Shown here one piece after another: positions 1-8,178 of a stretch of DNA of 64,000 nucleotides. Position 1 is the first letter of the stretch; each line of letters begins with the position of its first letter. The notes beneath the pieces are model-generated. The model worked only from the letters and a program-made list of their open reading frames with translations. It ran no database searches and had not been told where the DNA came from. Origin of the DNA: Neobacillus sp. WH10 (GTDB lineage Bacteria; Bacillota; Bacilli; Bacillales; Cytobacillaceae); the NCBI RefSeq assembly GCF_030123405.1, contig NZ_CP126110.1, positions 3,472,001 through 3,536,000 of the forward strand. The letters run 5' to 3'. The position numbers were made by a program, and so were the translations under genes.

Positions 1-53
1 GGGCAGGAATTCCGTTTGTTCTATATTTATTTTTTCTAATTTTAAGGTGGTAG

Positions 54-749
54 CTATACATGACTTTTCCCATCATTACTTCCTAGACTTTCTAATTTTC
101 TGAGAATCACCCGCATTACTTGATAGTATTCTTGATCTTGAAACATTTCATATAGAATACGGTAATCATTAAATATGTCCAATAGATTATCAATTAGTTC
201 TTTTTTTTCTTTTTTTCGTTCAATTTCTTCATATTCTGATTTCCTATTCATGTTCTGAAATTTAGGTTTTTTTTCTGTTTTCTCTTGCTTGTTGACTAAG
301 TATAGAAGACCTAGTTTTTGGATGAACGTATCAGCACTCTCAGCATCAGCAACTAGTGTCAATTCCTCCTCACCAGCTTCAAGCCATTCCCCATCACTAA
401 CTCGTGAAAGCTCATAAATGACATCTTCCCAGGCATCCTCTTTGTAGCGCCAAATTTCTGTTCGAAAGCCAACTATTTTAAATAAATCAGCACCATAACC
501 ACTAACTTGAACTAGATCTCCGAAAAAAAACTTATATTCAATATCAATCTGTTCTTGATCCATTACTGTGCCATCATATTCTGAAAGTAATTGCAGGGCT
601 TCTTCAATGAATAACCCATCACTCTTATTTACTTCATAAACATACTTACCTTCTAGCCATTTTATATCGGTGACCTTACCTACTGTTCCATAAATTGTAA
701 TCACAACTGTATCCCCGATTTGATACTTCGATTTTTTTCTTTTTGCCAT
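54..749 (-). CDS. Hypothetical protein at the yodN position
   Basis: I do not recognise a characterised family. The N-terminal ~50 residues (KYQIGDTVVI...GKVTDI) look like a small beta-barrel of KOW/SH3 type, and a second similar stretch follows near residues 75-130 (FGDLVQVSGYG...FKIVGF). The C-terminal third is highly charged (repeated KKEKK) and probably helical. No signal peptide or membrane segment is visible. The start was moved to an ATG preceded by GGGAGG, giving MAKRKK and 231 aa, instead of the longer frame. It lies downstream of yozE, where B. subtilis carries yodN; the identification as YodN is synteny only. A hairpin between yozE and this gene suggests it has its own transcript. 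Confidence 0.6.
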   Translation of the reverse strand: MAKRKKSKYQIGDTVVITIYGTVGKVTDIKWLEGKYVYEVNKSDGLFIEEALQLLSEYDGTVMDQEQIDIEYKFFFGDLVQVSGYGADLFKIVGFRTEIWRYKEDAWEDVIYELSRVSDGEWLEAGEEELTLVADAESADTFIQKLGLLYLVNKQEKTEKKPKFQNMNRKSEYEEIERKKEKKELIDNLLDIFNDYRILYEMFQDQEYYQVMRVILRKLESLGSNDGKSHV

Positions 750-837
750 GTCCTCCCATCCCCTCAATTGGATTAGTCTGAATATTATTTACAATAGTAT
801 ATGCATGGCAATCGATATCGCTCACGAGATTTATAAA

Positions 838-869
838 ATGAAAAAATCGCCTCCCATTAGAAGACGATT
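838..869 (-). terminator. Putative terminator after yozE
   Basis: On the minus strand an AATCG...CGATT stem (845-849 with 865-869), extended by imperfect pairing, is followed by a run of six T. It lies just past the yozE stop codon. Confidence 0.5.
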
Positions 870-885
870 ACATTGTCTGCGATAA

Positions 886-1107
886 TCAACTTTCCGAATT
901 TATATATTGCTGCCAGGCTTCATCAAAAACAGTCATTGATTCTAAATAATGGCCATTTAGTTCCAGATATGAACTCAATTCATGGTAATCCTCCGCTGTT
1001 TTCGGAAAACCATGATCCAAATAAGCATGGTTAGCAAACGAGCTTATCTCATCCTTTGGGGCTGGATGTCTGTATTTCATTAGAAAATGATAAAATGATT
1101 TTCTCAT
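886..1107 (-). CDS. yozE: YozE family protein (UPF0346)
   Basis: A 73-aa cytosolic protein with the compact, Trp/Tyr/His-rich pattern of the YozE family (MRKSFYHFLMKYR at the start, FPKTAEDYHELSSYLE in the middle). As I recall the family, it has a sterile-alpha-motif-like helical fold and no known biochemical role. The full length matches the usual ~70-75 residues. In B. subtilis the gene also sits between the lysine aminomutase region and yodN. A hairpin follows its stop codon. Confidence 0.85.
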   Translation of the reverse strand: MRKSFYHFLMKYRHPAPKDEISSFANHAYLDHGFPKTAEDYHELSSYLELNGHYLESMTVFDEAWQQYINSES

Positions 1108-1214
1108 ATTTGAATACCCTTCTAATTATATATATGAAATACTATAGCGGATTCTGCCGATATCGTCCAGAAATACAAAAGGATTCAACAGCCCTTGTAT
1201 TCAAGCTGCTATCT

Positions 1215-1499
1215 TTATGAGGAAAAATCAAAATAATTCTTTTTCAATAATCTAGGTATTCTCATTAATTCTTCAAAGGCAATCACTTTCCCGATTTGTT
1301 TGCAATCAATCAAAAATAAATGATTCTCGATTTCTTTTACAATGACTTCGGTTTGATAAACCATGTTACAATCAGCACAGCGATATGTGGGGGTTGCCGC
1401 GATTTCAATCGCCCTCGAGCCGTCCGGTAATTCCCAGAAAACAGAGTCTGAGGTTCGCACTACATTTGTGCTGTTGCACCATTCACATTCAATTTTCAC
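1215..1499 (-). CDS. yokU: YokU family zinc-ribbon protein
   Basis: A 94-aa protein with two paired cysteine motifs, CEWC at residues 5-8 and CADC at about 41-44, as expected for a zinc ribbon. It resembles the YokU/YgiT-type CxxCG antitoxin-like family, but no DNA-binding helix-turn-helix follows, so the role is unknown. The start is GTG with a strong AGGAGG 9 bases upstream, overlapping the kamA stop region by spacing (13 nt). It is therefore probably the last gene of the kamA transcript and translationally close to it. Confidence 0.75.
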   Translation of the reverse strand: MKIECEWCNSTNVVRTSDSVFWELPDGSRAIEIAATPTYRCADCNMVYQTEVIVKEIENHLFLIDCKQIGKVIAFEELMRIPRLLKKNYFDFSS

Positions 1500-1512
1500 G
1501 TTTCCTCGCCTC

Positions 1513-2952
1513 CTATTCGCTAATCGGCTCTGCTGTATTTCCGGCGACTTTCGTAATTTGATTATCCTTTTCCTTCTCAGTCAATGCTTTAAATTTCTTT
1601 TCCTTTAATTCATCTCGCTTACTCCGCTTATCCTTTAACGATGTATGTGTAGGATCTTGATTGTAATCATTACGACGATCAAGTCTTGTAATACCTTCCG
1701 GAACAAGATTAAAATGTTGATCATTCATTATTCCAGCAATACCGGCAAGCGACCTTTTCTCTTCCATATCAGGATAAATTTCTTGAAAATAACCTTCTGC
1801 TCTGCCCGGTACATAGTTTTCAGGTTCCGGATAGGATGTTATAACACCTTCAAAGTTACGGAGAACCACCTTTTCTGGGCTTTGGGAAATTAAGTAGTTC
1901 GGCTGCAGGGCAATTTTCCCGCCGCCGCCAGGAGCATCGACGACAAAGGTTGGCACAGCATACCCACTGGTATGTCCGCGAAGTCCCTCGATAATTTCGA
2001 GTCCTTTGGAAACAGGTGCCCGGAAATGACCAATTCCTTCCGAAAGATCGCATTGATAAATATAGTATGGGCGGACACGTATTTTGACGAGATCATGCAT
2101 AAGCCGTTTCATGATTGGGACACTGTCGTTAATTCCTGCTAGTATAACAGACTGATTACCAACCGGAACTCCAGCATTTGCTAGCATTTCACATGCCCTT
2201 TTTGAGTCTTCTGTAATTTCGATGGAAGTATTAAAATGAGTATTCAGCCACACAGGATGGTACTTTTTCAAAATATTGCAGAGGTTTTCTGTGATTCTCT
2301 GCGGGAACACAACAGGTGCCCTTGTCCCGATCCGTATGATTTCTACATGGTCAATTTCTCGTAAATTTTTTAAGATATATTCCAAAATATTATCGTTGAT
2401 TAATAGCCCATCACCGCCGGAAATTAACACATCACGAACCTTCGGTGTTTGTTTGATGTAGGATATCGCAGCATCTAGTTGTTTCTTAGGCACCCCCATC
2501 CCTATTTGCCCGGAGAAGCGTCTTCTTGTACAATAGCGGCAATACATCGAGCATTGATTTGTAACAAGAAACAGGACACGGTCAGGATATCGATGCGTCA
2601 GCCCTGGTACAGGAGAATCCTCATCTTCATATAATGGGTCTTCAAGGTCATATTTCGTTTTATAAATTTCCTTTGAAATCGGCACGGATTGCATTCTGAT
2701 TGGACACCTTGGATCATCAGGATTCATTAAAGAAGCATAGTATGGAGTAATATTTAATGGAATCGTTTTCGTAGAGATCCTTACCCCTTCTTCTTCATCT
2801 GGAGTTAAGTTAATAACTTTTTTTAGGTCATCTATCGTACGGATTGTATTGGTTAATTGCCAGAGCCAATCGTTCCACTGCTCTTCTGTAACATCTTTCC
2901 AAAGCTCTATATCCTTCCAATGCCTTTTAGGTTTAAATAAAAATTGCTTCAT
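1513..2952 (-). CDS. kamA: Lysine 2,3-aminomutase
   Basis: A radical-SAM, PLP-dependent enzyme that converts L-lysine to L-beta-lysine in the cytosol. The protein (479 aa) carries the [4Fe-4S] motif CSMYCRYC (Cys134, 138, 141), the GGDGLL region that contacts SAM, and the DAPGGGGKI segment expected to hold the PLP lysine. It aligns end to end with B. subtilis KamA (YodO) from memory. A longer frame exists from a TTG codon at 2994, but that codon is part of a sigma-54 -12 element, so it must lie upstream of the transcript start. The chosen ATG (MKQFLF) has GGGGG 7 bases upstream. Neighbours downstream of the beta-lysine acetyltransferase and the sigma-54 activator place it in lysine catabolism. 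Confidence 0.96.
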   Translation of the reverse strand: MKQFLFKPKRHWKDIELWKDVTEEQWNDWLWQLTNTIRTIDDLKKVINLTPDEEEGVRISTKTIPLNITPYYASLMNPDDPRCPIRMQSVPISKEIYKTKYDLEDPLYEDEDSPVPGLTHRYPDRVLFLVTNQCSMYCRYCTRRRFSGQIGMGVPKKQLDAAISYIKQTPKVRDVLISGGDGLLINDNILEYILKNLREIDHVEIIRIGTRAPVVFPQRITENLCNILKKYHPVWLNTHFNTSIEITEDSKRACEMLANAGVPVGNQSVILAGINDSVPIMKRLMHDLVKIRVRPYYIYQCDLSEGIGHFRAPVSKGLEIIEGLRGHTSGYAVPTFVVDAPGGGGKIALQPNYLISQSPEKVVLRNFEGVITSYPEPENYVPGRAEGYFQEIYPDMEEKRSLAGIAGIMNDQHFNLVPEGITRLDRRNDYNQDPTHTSLKDKRSKRDELKEKKFKALTEKEKDNQITKVAGNTAEPISE

Positions 2953-2989
2953 GATCATTCCCCCTATGCTCACTTTACTAAATAATTTA

Positions 2990-3006
2990 TGCAAGAATCA
3001 TGCCAA
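2990..3006 (-). promoter_or_regulatory. Sigma-54 (-24/-12) promoter of kamA
   Basis: The minus strand reads TTGGCATGATTCTTGCA: a TGGCA -24 element and a TTGCA -12 element with exactly 10 bases between the invariant GG and GC. Transcription would start near 2979, about 27 bases before the kamA ATG. A gene for a sigma-54 activator lies immediately upstream. Confidence 0.88.
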
Positions 3007-3061
3007 CTACAAAAATACCGTAATAATCACATTTGAATGAAAATTCTTATTTTTCAGCTTT

Positions 3062-3097
3062 TAAAAAAATAAAATAACCGCCGAAAATTCGGCGGTT
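3062..3097 (-). terminator. Rho-independent terminator after the sigma-54 activator gene
   Basis: A perfect 10-bp stem (3076-3085 with 3088-3097, core CCGCCG/CGGCGG) abuts the stop codon and is followed on the minus strand by a T-rich run. It separates the activator transcript from the kamA promoter. Confidence 0.9.
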
Positions 3098-4500
3098 TAC
3101 TCCATCATTTTTTTCATTTTATACTGTAATGTCTGCCTTGGAATCTCTAAAAGCTTTGCTGCTTGGTTAATATTCCCTGCGCTTTGGTCAAGGGCATTCA
3201 TAATTAACTTCTTCTCAACTAATTCAAGATTTTTTCTTAATGATAGACCTCGATGAGGAGTACTTTTTCCTTTTGACGTGGCAGGCTGCTGCCTAAGCAT
3301 AATTGGCAAATCTTCATACCTCAACCATTTTTCCTCGCAAACATTCATCATATATTCAACCGTATGTTTAAGTTCCCGGACATTCCCCGGCCATTGATAG
3401 TCGATAAAGAAACTCTCAAGCTTCTTTTCTACACCTTGTATACTCTTTTTAAGTTTTCTATTAAATTCTTGAATAAAATAATCAGTTAAATACAAAATAT
3501 CCTCAGTCCGTTTCCTTAATGGCAGGAGTGAAAACGTGAATACATTTAAGCGATAATAAAGGTCGGAGCGCAGCTTCTTTTCTTGAAGAGCAATGGTTGG
3601 GTGCACATTCATCGCGGCGATGACACGTACATCCACGGAACTATTATTCGAGCCTCCAATCCTTCTTACCATCCCATCCTCTAAAACCCTTAAAAGCTTC
3701 GCCTGCAGTTCAATCGGCATTGTATGTAGTTCATCGAGAAATAGGGTACCACCGTCGGCAAGTTCAAATAGCCCTTTGCGATCGACTGCCCCAGTATAAC
3801 TGCCTTTGGCGGTGCCAAAAAGGATACTTTCCAGCAAGGTTTCTGGTATAGCTGCACAGTTTTGGACAATAAATGCACCGCCTGAACGGAGTGATTCATT
3901 ATGAATGCCTTGAACAAATAATTCCTTTCCCGTTCCAGACTCTCCATAAACAAGAATAGGAGAATCTGATTTTGCCAGCTTCCGCGCTTCGTCTATCATA
4001 CCAATAAATTCAGAGTTAACCGTCATTAAATCATTAAAAGTATAGTTTACTTGCTTCAAAACCCTTTTTTTTCTGCTTTTATTGATGCTTTTTTGTAAAT
4101 CTAATAATCTTTCTGCCAGCAGTTTCATGCGTGAATAGTCTTTCGCAATTTCTACGGCCCCGATTATTTTTTCTCCCAGAAAGATCGGGAGTGTGGTATT
4201 GATAGTATCAATTCTTGTCCCATGTATATTCAGGTAAACCTGTGTTTGATTGTAAATAGGCTTCCCTGTATTAATTACCTTTAAAAGCGTACTGGACTCT
4301 TCTGTCAGAGAGGGGAATGCATCAATTAAATGATTTCCCTGCACTTCCTTCACATCCATACCATCATGCTTTGCTGCTACTTCATTATAAAAAATCGTTC
4401 TTCCTTCTGTATTTACCACATGGATTCCTTCATCAATACTCTTTAGAATGGCTGTCATAACTTCTTGCGTTAAATCTGTTAAGTGTACCAATTTATTCAC
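3097..4500 (-). CDS. Sigma-54-dependent transcriptional activator with PAS domain
   Basis: A 467-aa bacterial enhancer-binding protein of the RocR type. An N-terminal PAS domain (about 13-115) would sense a small molecule. The AAA+ domain has Walker A GESGTGKE (186-193), the sigma-54 contact loop as GSYTGA (233-238, a Tyr variant of GAFTGA) and Walker B GTLFLDE (251-257). A Fis-type helix-turn-helix ends the protein (NQAAKLLEIPRQTLQYKM). The start is GTG with AGAAGG upstream. It sits between ablB and kamA, directly upstream of the -24/-12 promoter, so it very likely activates kamA in response to lysine or a breakdown product. Whether it also acts on the yodT operon is not shown by the sequence. 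Confidence 0.93.
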   Translation of the reverse strand: MNKLVHLTDLTQEVMTAILKSIDEGIHVVNTEGRTIFYNEVAAKHDGMDVKEVQGNHLIDAFPSLTEESSTLLKVINTGKPIYNQTQVYLNIHGTRIDTINTTLPIFLGEKIIGAVEIAKDYSRMKLLAERLLDLQKSINKSRKKRVLKQVNYTFNDLMTVNSEFIGMIDEARKLAKSDSPILVYGESGTGKELFVQGIHNESLRSGGAFIVQNCAAIPETLLESILFGTAKGSYTGAVDRKGLFELADGGTLFLDELHTMPIELQAKLLRVLEDGMVRRIGGSNNSSVDVRVIAAMNVHPTIALQEKKLRSDLYYRLNVFTFSLLPLRKRTEDILYLTDYFIQEFNRKLKKSIQGVEKKLESFFIDYQWPGNVRELKHTVEYMMNVCEEKWLRYEDLPIMLRQQPATSKGKSTPHRGLSLRKNLELVEKKLIMNALDQSAGNINQAAKLLEIPRQTLQYKMKKMME

Positions 4501-4555
4501 CTGCCCTTCTGGCCGTAATGTAGGTGCCGAAAAATTGGCTTCTTAAGCCGAAATT

Positions 4556-5410
4556 TTAGCAGATTGCCAGATTCTTTACCCACATATTCATATTTTCGAG
4601 CTTGTCATAAATATAACAATTATTCATAAGCCTTCCCCGATACGAATAACCAAGTTGAAATAAAACGGCATTCATCCCGAAGGATAACGACCTCGCAATG
4701 GAATATGCACAAAAGATTCCATTGCGTTTCAATTCACGTTCAAGCTCTTGAAGAATAATCTTCATGAGTCCATATTTCCTATGTTCTGTTAATGTTGCAC
4801 AATCCGTTAATTCGGCATTTTTATAAAAAACATTAATTTCAGCAGAGGCTGCACTGACAATTTTCCCCTGATAAAAAAAGACATAATAGATCGTCCCCTC
4901 CTGAATCGTCTTTTTTACATATTCCGCATCATGCAATGGGGTAGGATAAATTTGAAATACGTGGCTATATAATGCAGAAAGCTCCTCAGCACAGCTCTCA
5001 TCCGCCTTTTTTATTTGGTATTCCTTTGGTGGGAATGTTTTTTCCACTGTTGTGTCCAATTGATAAATGCTATGAATCATTCCGTCTTCGGTAATCCAAT
5101 GATCATTCCGCTTTCGGTCTGGAGTATAGAATTTTGAAAAAAAGTGTGCATCTGAGCCAAGAAAATAACGGTCAACCACCGCTTCTGACTGAAAGCCTTT
5201 TTCGATAAAAAAGAGAAAATCTTCGCTCCGTCCTTTAATGATTAATTTTTCCGCATGATGCTGAAGAACGAGCTCCTCCGCTTTTTCTAATAGTAATCTT
5301 GTATTCCCACGATAATCATCAACCCGAATTCTATTATTAAAAGGATCAAGATACACTTCGAGGAAATAGCTGCTTTCCTGCAAGCAAATGGTGGATGCTG
5401 TTTTATTCAT
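4556..5410 (-). CDS. ablB: Putative beta-lysine N-acetyltransferase
   Basis: A 284-aa GNAT-family acetyltransferase (YodP/AblB type). The C-terminal half carries the acetyl-CoA fold (FFYQGKIVSAASAEI..., then TLTEHRKYGLMKIIL as the pyrophosphate-loop region). In methanogens AblB acetylates beta-lysine made by AblA to form an osmolyte; in Bacillus the gene belongs to the kamA/yod degradation set, so here acetylation is probably a protecting step before deamination and CoA transfer. It has a GGGAGTGA ribosome site. The 127-bp gap upstream contains a terminator for yodQ, so it may have its own promoter, which I could not identify; a weak GGCTT/AAGCC hairpin at 4537-4549 follows it. Confidence 0.88.
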   Translation of the reverse strand: MNKTASTICLQESSYFLEVYLDPFNNRIRVDDYRGNTRLLLEKAEELVLQHHAEKLIIKGRSEDFLFFIEKGFQSEAVVDRYFLGSDAHFFSKFYTPDRKRNDHWITEDGMIHSIYQLDTTVEKTFPPKEYQIKKADESCAEELSALYSHVFQIYPTPLHDAEYVKKTIQEGTIYYVFFYQGKIVSAASAEINVFYKNAELTDCATLTEHRKYGLMKIILQELERELKRNGIFCAYSIARSLSFGMNAVLFQLGYSYRGRLMNNCYIYDKLENMNMWVKNLAIC

Positions 5411-5453
5411 TTAGGTCACTCCCTACATACAATAATCTCACTCAAGGCATTTT

Positions 5454-5484
5454 GAAAAAAGTCTGGCCTAGAATTAAGCCAGAC
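5454..5484 (-). terminator. Rho-independent terminator after yodQ
   Basis: A GTCTGGC/GCCAGAC stem (5461-5467 with 5478-5484) followed on the minus strand by TTTTTT. It closes the yodT-yodS-yodR-yodQ transcript. Confidence 0.88.
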
Positions 5485-5537
5485 GATTCCGCTGTAAATC
5501 TATCATTATATCTTACTGTTAAAAATAGTTAATTCTC

Positions 5538-6815
5538 CTACTCATCTACTTCACACCAGTTCAATAGTGTTAAGGCAATGATTTCACTTGCTGTAAACAT
5601 ATCTTCGAGATTGATATGCTCATTGGCATCATGAGCCGTTTCGGTAATACCAGGACCGAAAACTACAACAGGAGTATTTCCTACTACGGAAAGAATTCCA
5701 CCATCTGTTCCCCATGGACTTGCTTCAATAACAGGGTTCTCCCCCTTCACTTCTACAAAACTTTTAGTTAGTTCCTTTATCAATGGATGATCACTTTCAA
5801 GACTTCCTGGCAGCCACCTACCGCCAAACCATTCAATCTTTAGGGGATTTTCACGCAGCCATTCATCTTGCTGATTTAATTCACGCAGGCAATTTTCCAT
5901 TTCATGCTGTGCCGATTGAATCGTTTCATCCGGCGATACTCCCATTCTTCCTTCGATGATGGCGGTGTCAGGCACCGAAGAAGGCCATTCGCCACTTGTA
6001 ATCTTTCCGATGTTAATCGGAATAGGAATAGGGATTTTTTCAAAGAGAGGATCTGATATCTTGGCATTTCTATTTTTCTCAACCTGTTGTAAGCCTTGAA
6101 TCACTAGAAGAGATTTCTCGATGGCACTAATACCCTCATATCTAGTTCCACCGTGTGCCGCCTTCCCAGTCACGGTGATCCGAAACCACATGGAACCCTG
6201 TTGCTTTGGGAATACTTTCATATTTGTCGGCTCTGGAATGATAGCCCCGTCTGCATGATATCCCCTTAAAACAGCTGCAAGAGTACCAGCCCCACCGCTT
6301 TCTTCTTCAATAACACTTTGAAAAATAACATCCCCTTTTAACTTAATTCCATTTTCAATCAACGATTCGATTGCCATGAGGAGTGCCACATTCCCGCCTT
6401 TCATATCGGTTGCGCCTCTGCCATACAGCTTGCCGCACTCAATCAATCCGCTAAACGGGTCATGACTCCAGCTCGATTCTTCCCCAACTGGGACGACATC
6501 GATGTGGCCGTTTAAAATGATTGACTTTCCGCCGCCTGACCCTTTTAACACTGCTACTAAATTGGGATTCCCTTCGAAACTTTGACGGTCACAGCAATAA
6601 GCTGGATGTTTCTTTAATTCTTCACCATCAAGTTCCCAAATATCAAGTTCTAGCCCAAGCTGACGACATTTTTCAATTACAATCGCTTGTGTACTGCTTT
6701 CATTTCCTCTCGTGCTATTTTCACGTACAAGGATTTGTAACAGTCTTGCCCCTCGAGCGCGATTCTCCTTTAGCCAATGCTTAATTTTGCTTTCATTTTT
6801 GTTCAAATGATTCAC
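5538..6815 (-). CDS. yodQ: M20 family deacylase (YodQ, ArgE/DapE type)
   Basis: A 425-aa zinc metallohydrolase. Metal-site motifs are GHIDVVP (His104, Asp106), GRGATDMKGG (Asp137) and EEESGG (about 170-175, catalytic Glu plus ligand); a lid-type dimerisation domain follows (AAHGGTRYEGISAIEK). Length fits the ArgE/DapE group. By context it should remove the acetyl group from a beta-lysine-derived intermediate, matching the acetyltransferase encoded just downstream. It lies 20 bp behind yodR in the same transcript and ends at a clear terminator. The exact substrate is inferred, not shown. Confidence 0.9.
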   Translation of the reverse strand: MNHLNKNESKIKHWLKENRARGARLLQILVRENSTRGNESSTQAIVIEKCRQLGLELDIWELDGEELKKHPAYCCDRQSFEGNPNLVAVLKGSGGGKSIILNGHIDVVPVGEESSWSHDPFSGLIECGKLYGRGATDMKGGNVALLMAIESLIENGIKLKGDVIFQSVIEEESGGAGTLAAVLRGYHADGAIIPEPTNMKVFPKQQGSMWFRITVTGKAAHGGTRYEGISAIEKSLLVIQGLQQVEKNRNAKISDPLFEKIPIPIPINIGKITSGEWPSSVPDTAIIEGRMGVSPDETIQSAQHEMENCLRELNQQDEWLRENPLKIEWFGGRWLPGSLESDHPLIKELTKSFVEVKGENPVIEASPWGTDGGILSVVGNTPVVVFGPGITETAHDANEHINLEDMFTASEIIALTLLNWCEVDE

Positions 6816-6835
6816 TCCCCCAGGCAGATTTTTGC

Positions 6836-7501
6836 TTAGTACGGGATATTCCGAACAGTTTTACTTATTTTAAATTCACATCCGGTTTTATTGACTACAT
6901 ACTCTAAATTGAATGGTGAAAACAGCTCTGTCAAAAGCAGGCCATCTTCGGATACCCTGAAAACAGCTAAGTCAGTGACAAGAAGATCGACACAACGGGC
7001 TGATGTTAATGGTAATGTGCAGGATGGAACTATTTTCGGGTTGCCATGTTTGTCACAATGGTTCATTACAACAATGACTTTTTTTGCTTTTTGCGCAAGC
7101 TCCATCGCACCTCCCATCCCCGGAACCTTTTTCCCCGGAACAATCCAATTTGCAAGGTCGCCATATTGACTGACCTGCAATGAACCTAAAATGGTGATAT
7201 CAACTCTCCCTCTACGGATCATTCCGAAAGCAATGGCGCTGTCACAATAAGAACCACCCATGTTGAGTGTGACAGGAAATCCACCGGCATTACATAAATT
7301 TTCATCTTCTTCCCCTTTTGCAGGACTCGGCCCCATCCCGGTAATCCCGTTTTCAGCATGAAACATCACCATAGTTTCCTTTGACAAATGGTTCGGAACA
7401 AGTGAAGGAATACCGATACCAAGGTTTACCACCATTCCATTTTGAATTTCCTCCGCTGCCCTTTTCGCCATTTGGTTGCGAACGTCTACTTCCATGCCCA
7501 T
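6836..7501 (-). CDS. yodR: Acyl-CoA transferase subunit B (YodR)
   Basis: Beta subunit of a 3-oxoacid/butyrate-acetoacetate type CoA-transferase. VVNLGIGIPSLV is the CoA-binding Gly-rich stretch, and the catalytic glutamate lies in AENGITGMGP. It pairs with YodS. The start taken is an in-frame ATG 7 bases behind GGGGGTGA; this makes it overlap the end of yodS by 16 nt, typical of translational coupling between subunits that must be made in equal amounts. Role: transfer of CoA to the keto-acid formed from acetyl-beta-lysine, by context. Confidence 0.92.
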   Translation of the reverse strand: MGMEVDVRNQMAKRAAEEIQNGMVVNLGIGIPSLVPNHLSKETMVMFHAENGITGMGPSPAKGEEDENLCNAGGFPVTLNMGGSYCDSAIAFGMIRRGRVDITILGSLQVSQYGDLANWIVPGKKVPGMGGAMELAQKAKKVIVVMNHCDKHGNPKIVPSCTLPLTSARCVDLLVTDLAVFRVSEDGLLLTELFSPFNLEYVVNKTGCEFKISKTVRNIPY

Positions 7502-8178
7502 TTCCAATTCACCCCCTTAGTAGGAATCACATAATCAACGAACACTCCCGGAGTAATGATTTCATCAGGGTCCAGACTGCCCATTGGAACAATTTCTTCT
7601 ACCTCCGCAATTGTTATTTCCCCTGCCATTGCAACAAGTGGATTGGTATTACGGGCACTTTTGTCAAATATTAAATTGCCGTACATATCTGCCTTTTTCG
7701 CAAAGACAATCGAAACTTCTGCTGTTAAGGCAGTTTCAACGAGATAATTTTTCCCATCGATAGCAAATAGCGGTTTATTTTTCGATACCATTTCGTTATC
7801 TATCCCGATATCGGATAAGATCGCTGGCAGACCCACACCCCCAGCACGTATCCTTTCCGCCAAAATTCCCTGTGGTGAAAACTCTACTTCAAGCCTTCCG
7901 TCATTCATGAGCTGTCCTGCAATCGGATTAGAGCCAATATGCGAGGCAATAACCTTCTTGGCTAGTCCCTGGCTGACTATTTTCCCGATGCCAATGTGAG
8001 GGAAACCTGTATCGTTTCCTATCAAGATCAGATCATGTACGCCTTTTTCCAAAATCCCATCAATTAATGTCGGGGGAGAACCGACCCCGCCAAATCCACC
8101 AAACATTAGTGTCATGCCATCATGAAAAAATTCCATGACCGCTTCTAAGGTTGTTATTTTTCCGAATGAATTTTCCAT
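7486..8178 (-). CDS. yodS: Acyl-CoA transferase subunit A (YodS)
   Basis: Alpha subunit of the same CoA-transferase, 230 aa. The family's glycine loop LMFGGFGGVGSPP (about 24-36) and the later SIVFAKKADMYGNL region are present. The start codon directly follows the yodT stop (TAA-ATG), so the two are coupled. Full length for the family; no defect seen. Confidence 0.92.
   Translation of the reverse strand: MENSFGKITTLEAVMEFFHDGMTLMFGGFGGVGSPPTLIDGILEKGVHDLILIGNDTGFPHIGIGKIVSQGLAKKVIASHIGSNPIAGQLMNDGRLEVEFSPQGILAERIRAGGVGLPAILSDIGIDNEMVSKNKPLFAIDGKNYLVETALTAEVSIVFAKKADMYGNLIFDKSARNTNPLVAMAGEITIAEVEEIVPMGSLDPDEIITPGVFVDYVIPTKGVNWKWAWK

Noticed and set aside
1856..2096. Reading frames overlapping kamA in other frames
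   Set aside because: They lie entirely inside a well-conserved gene and show no protein-like conservation.
2953..2994. Extended N-terminus of KamA from a TTG codon
   Set aside because: The TTG is part of the -12 promoter element and lies upstream of the expected transcript start.
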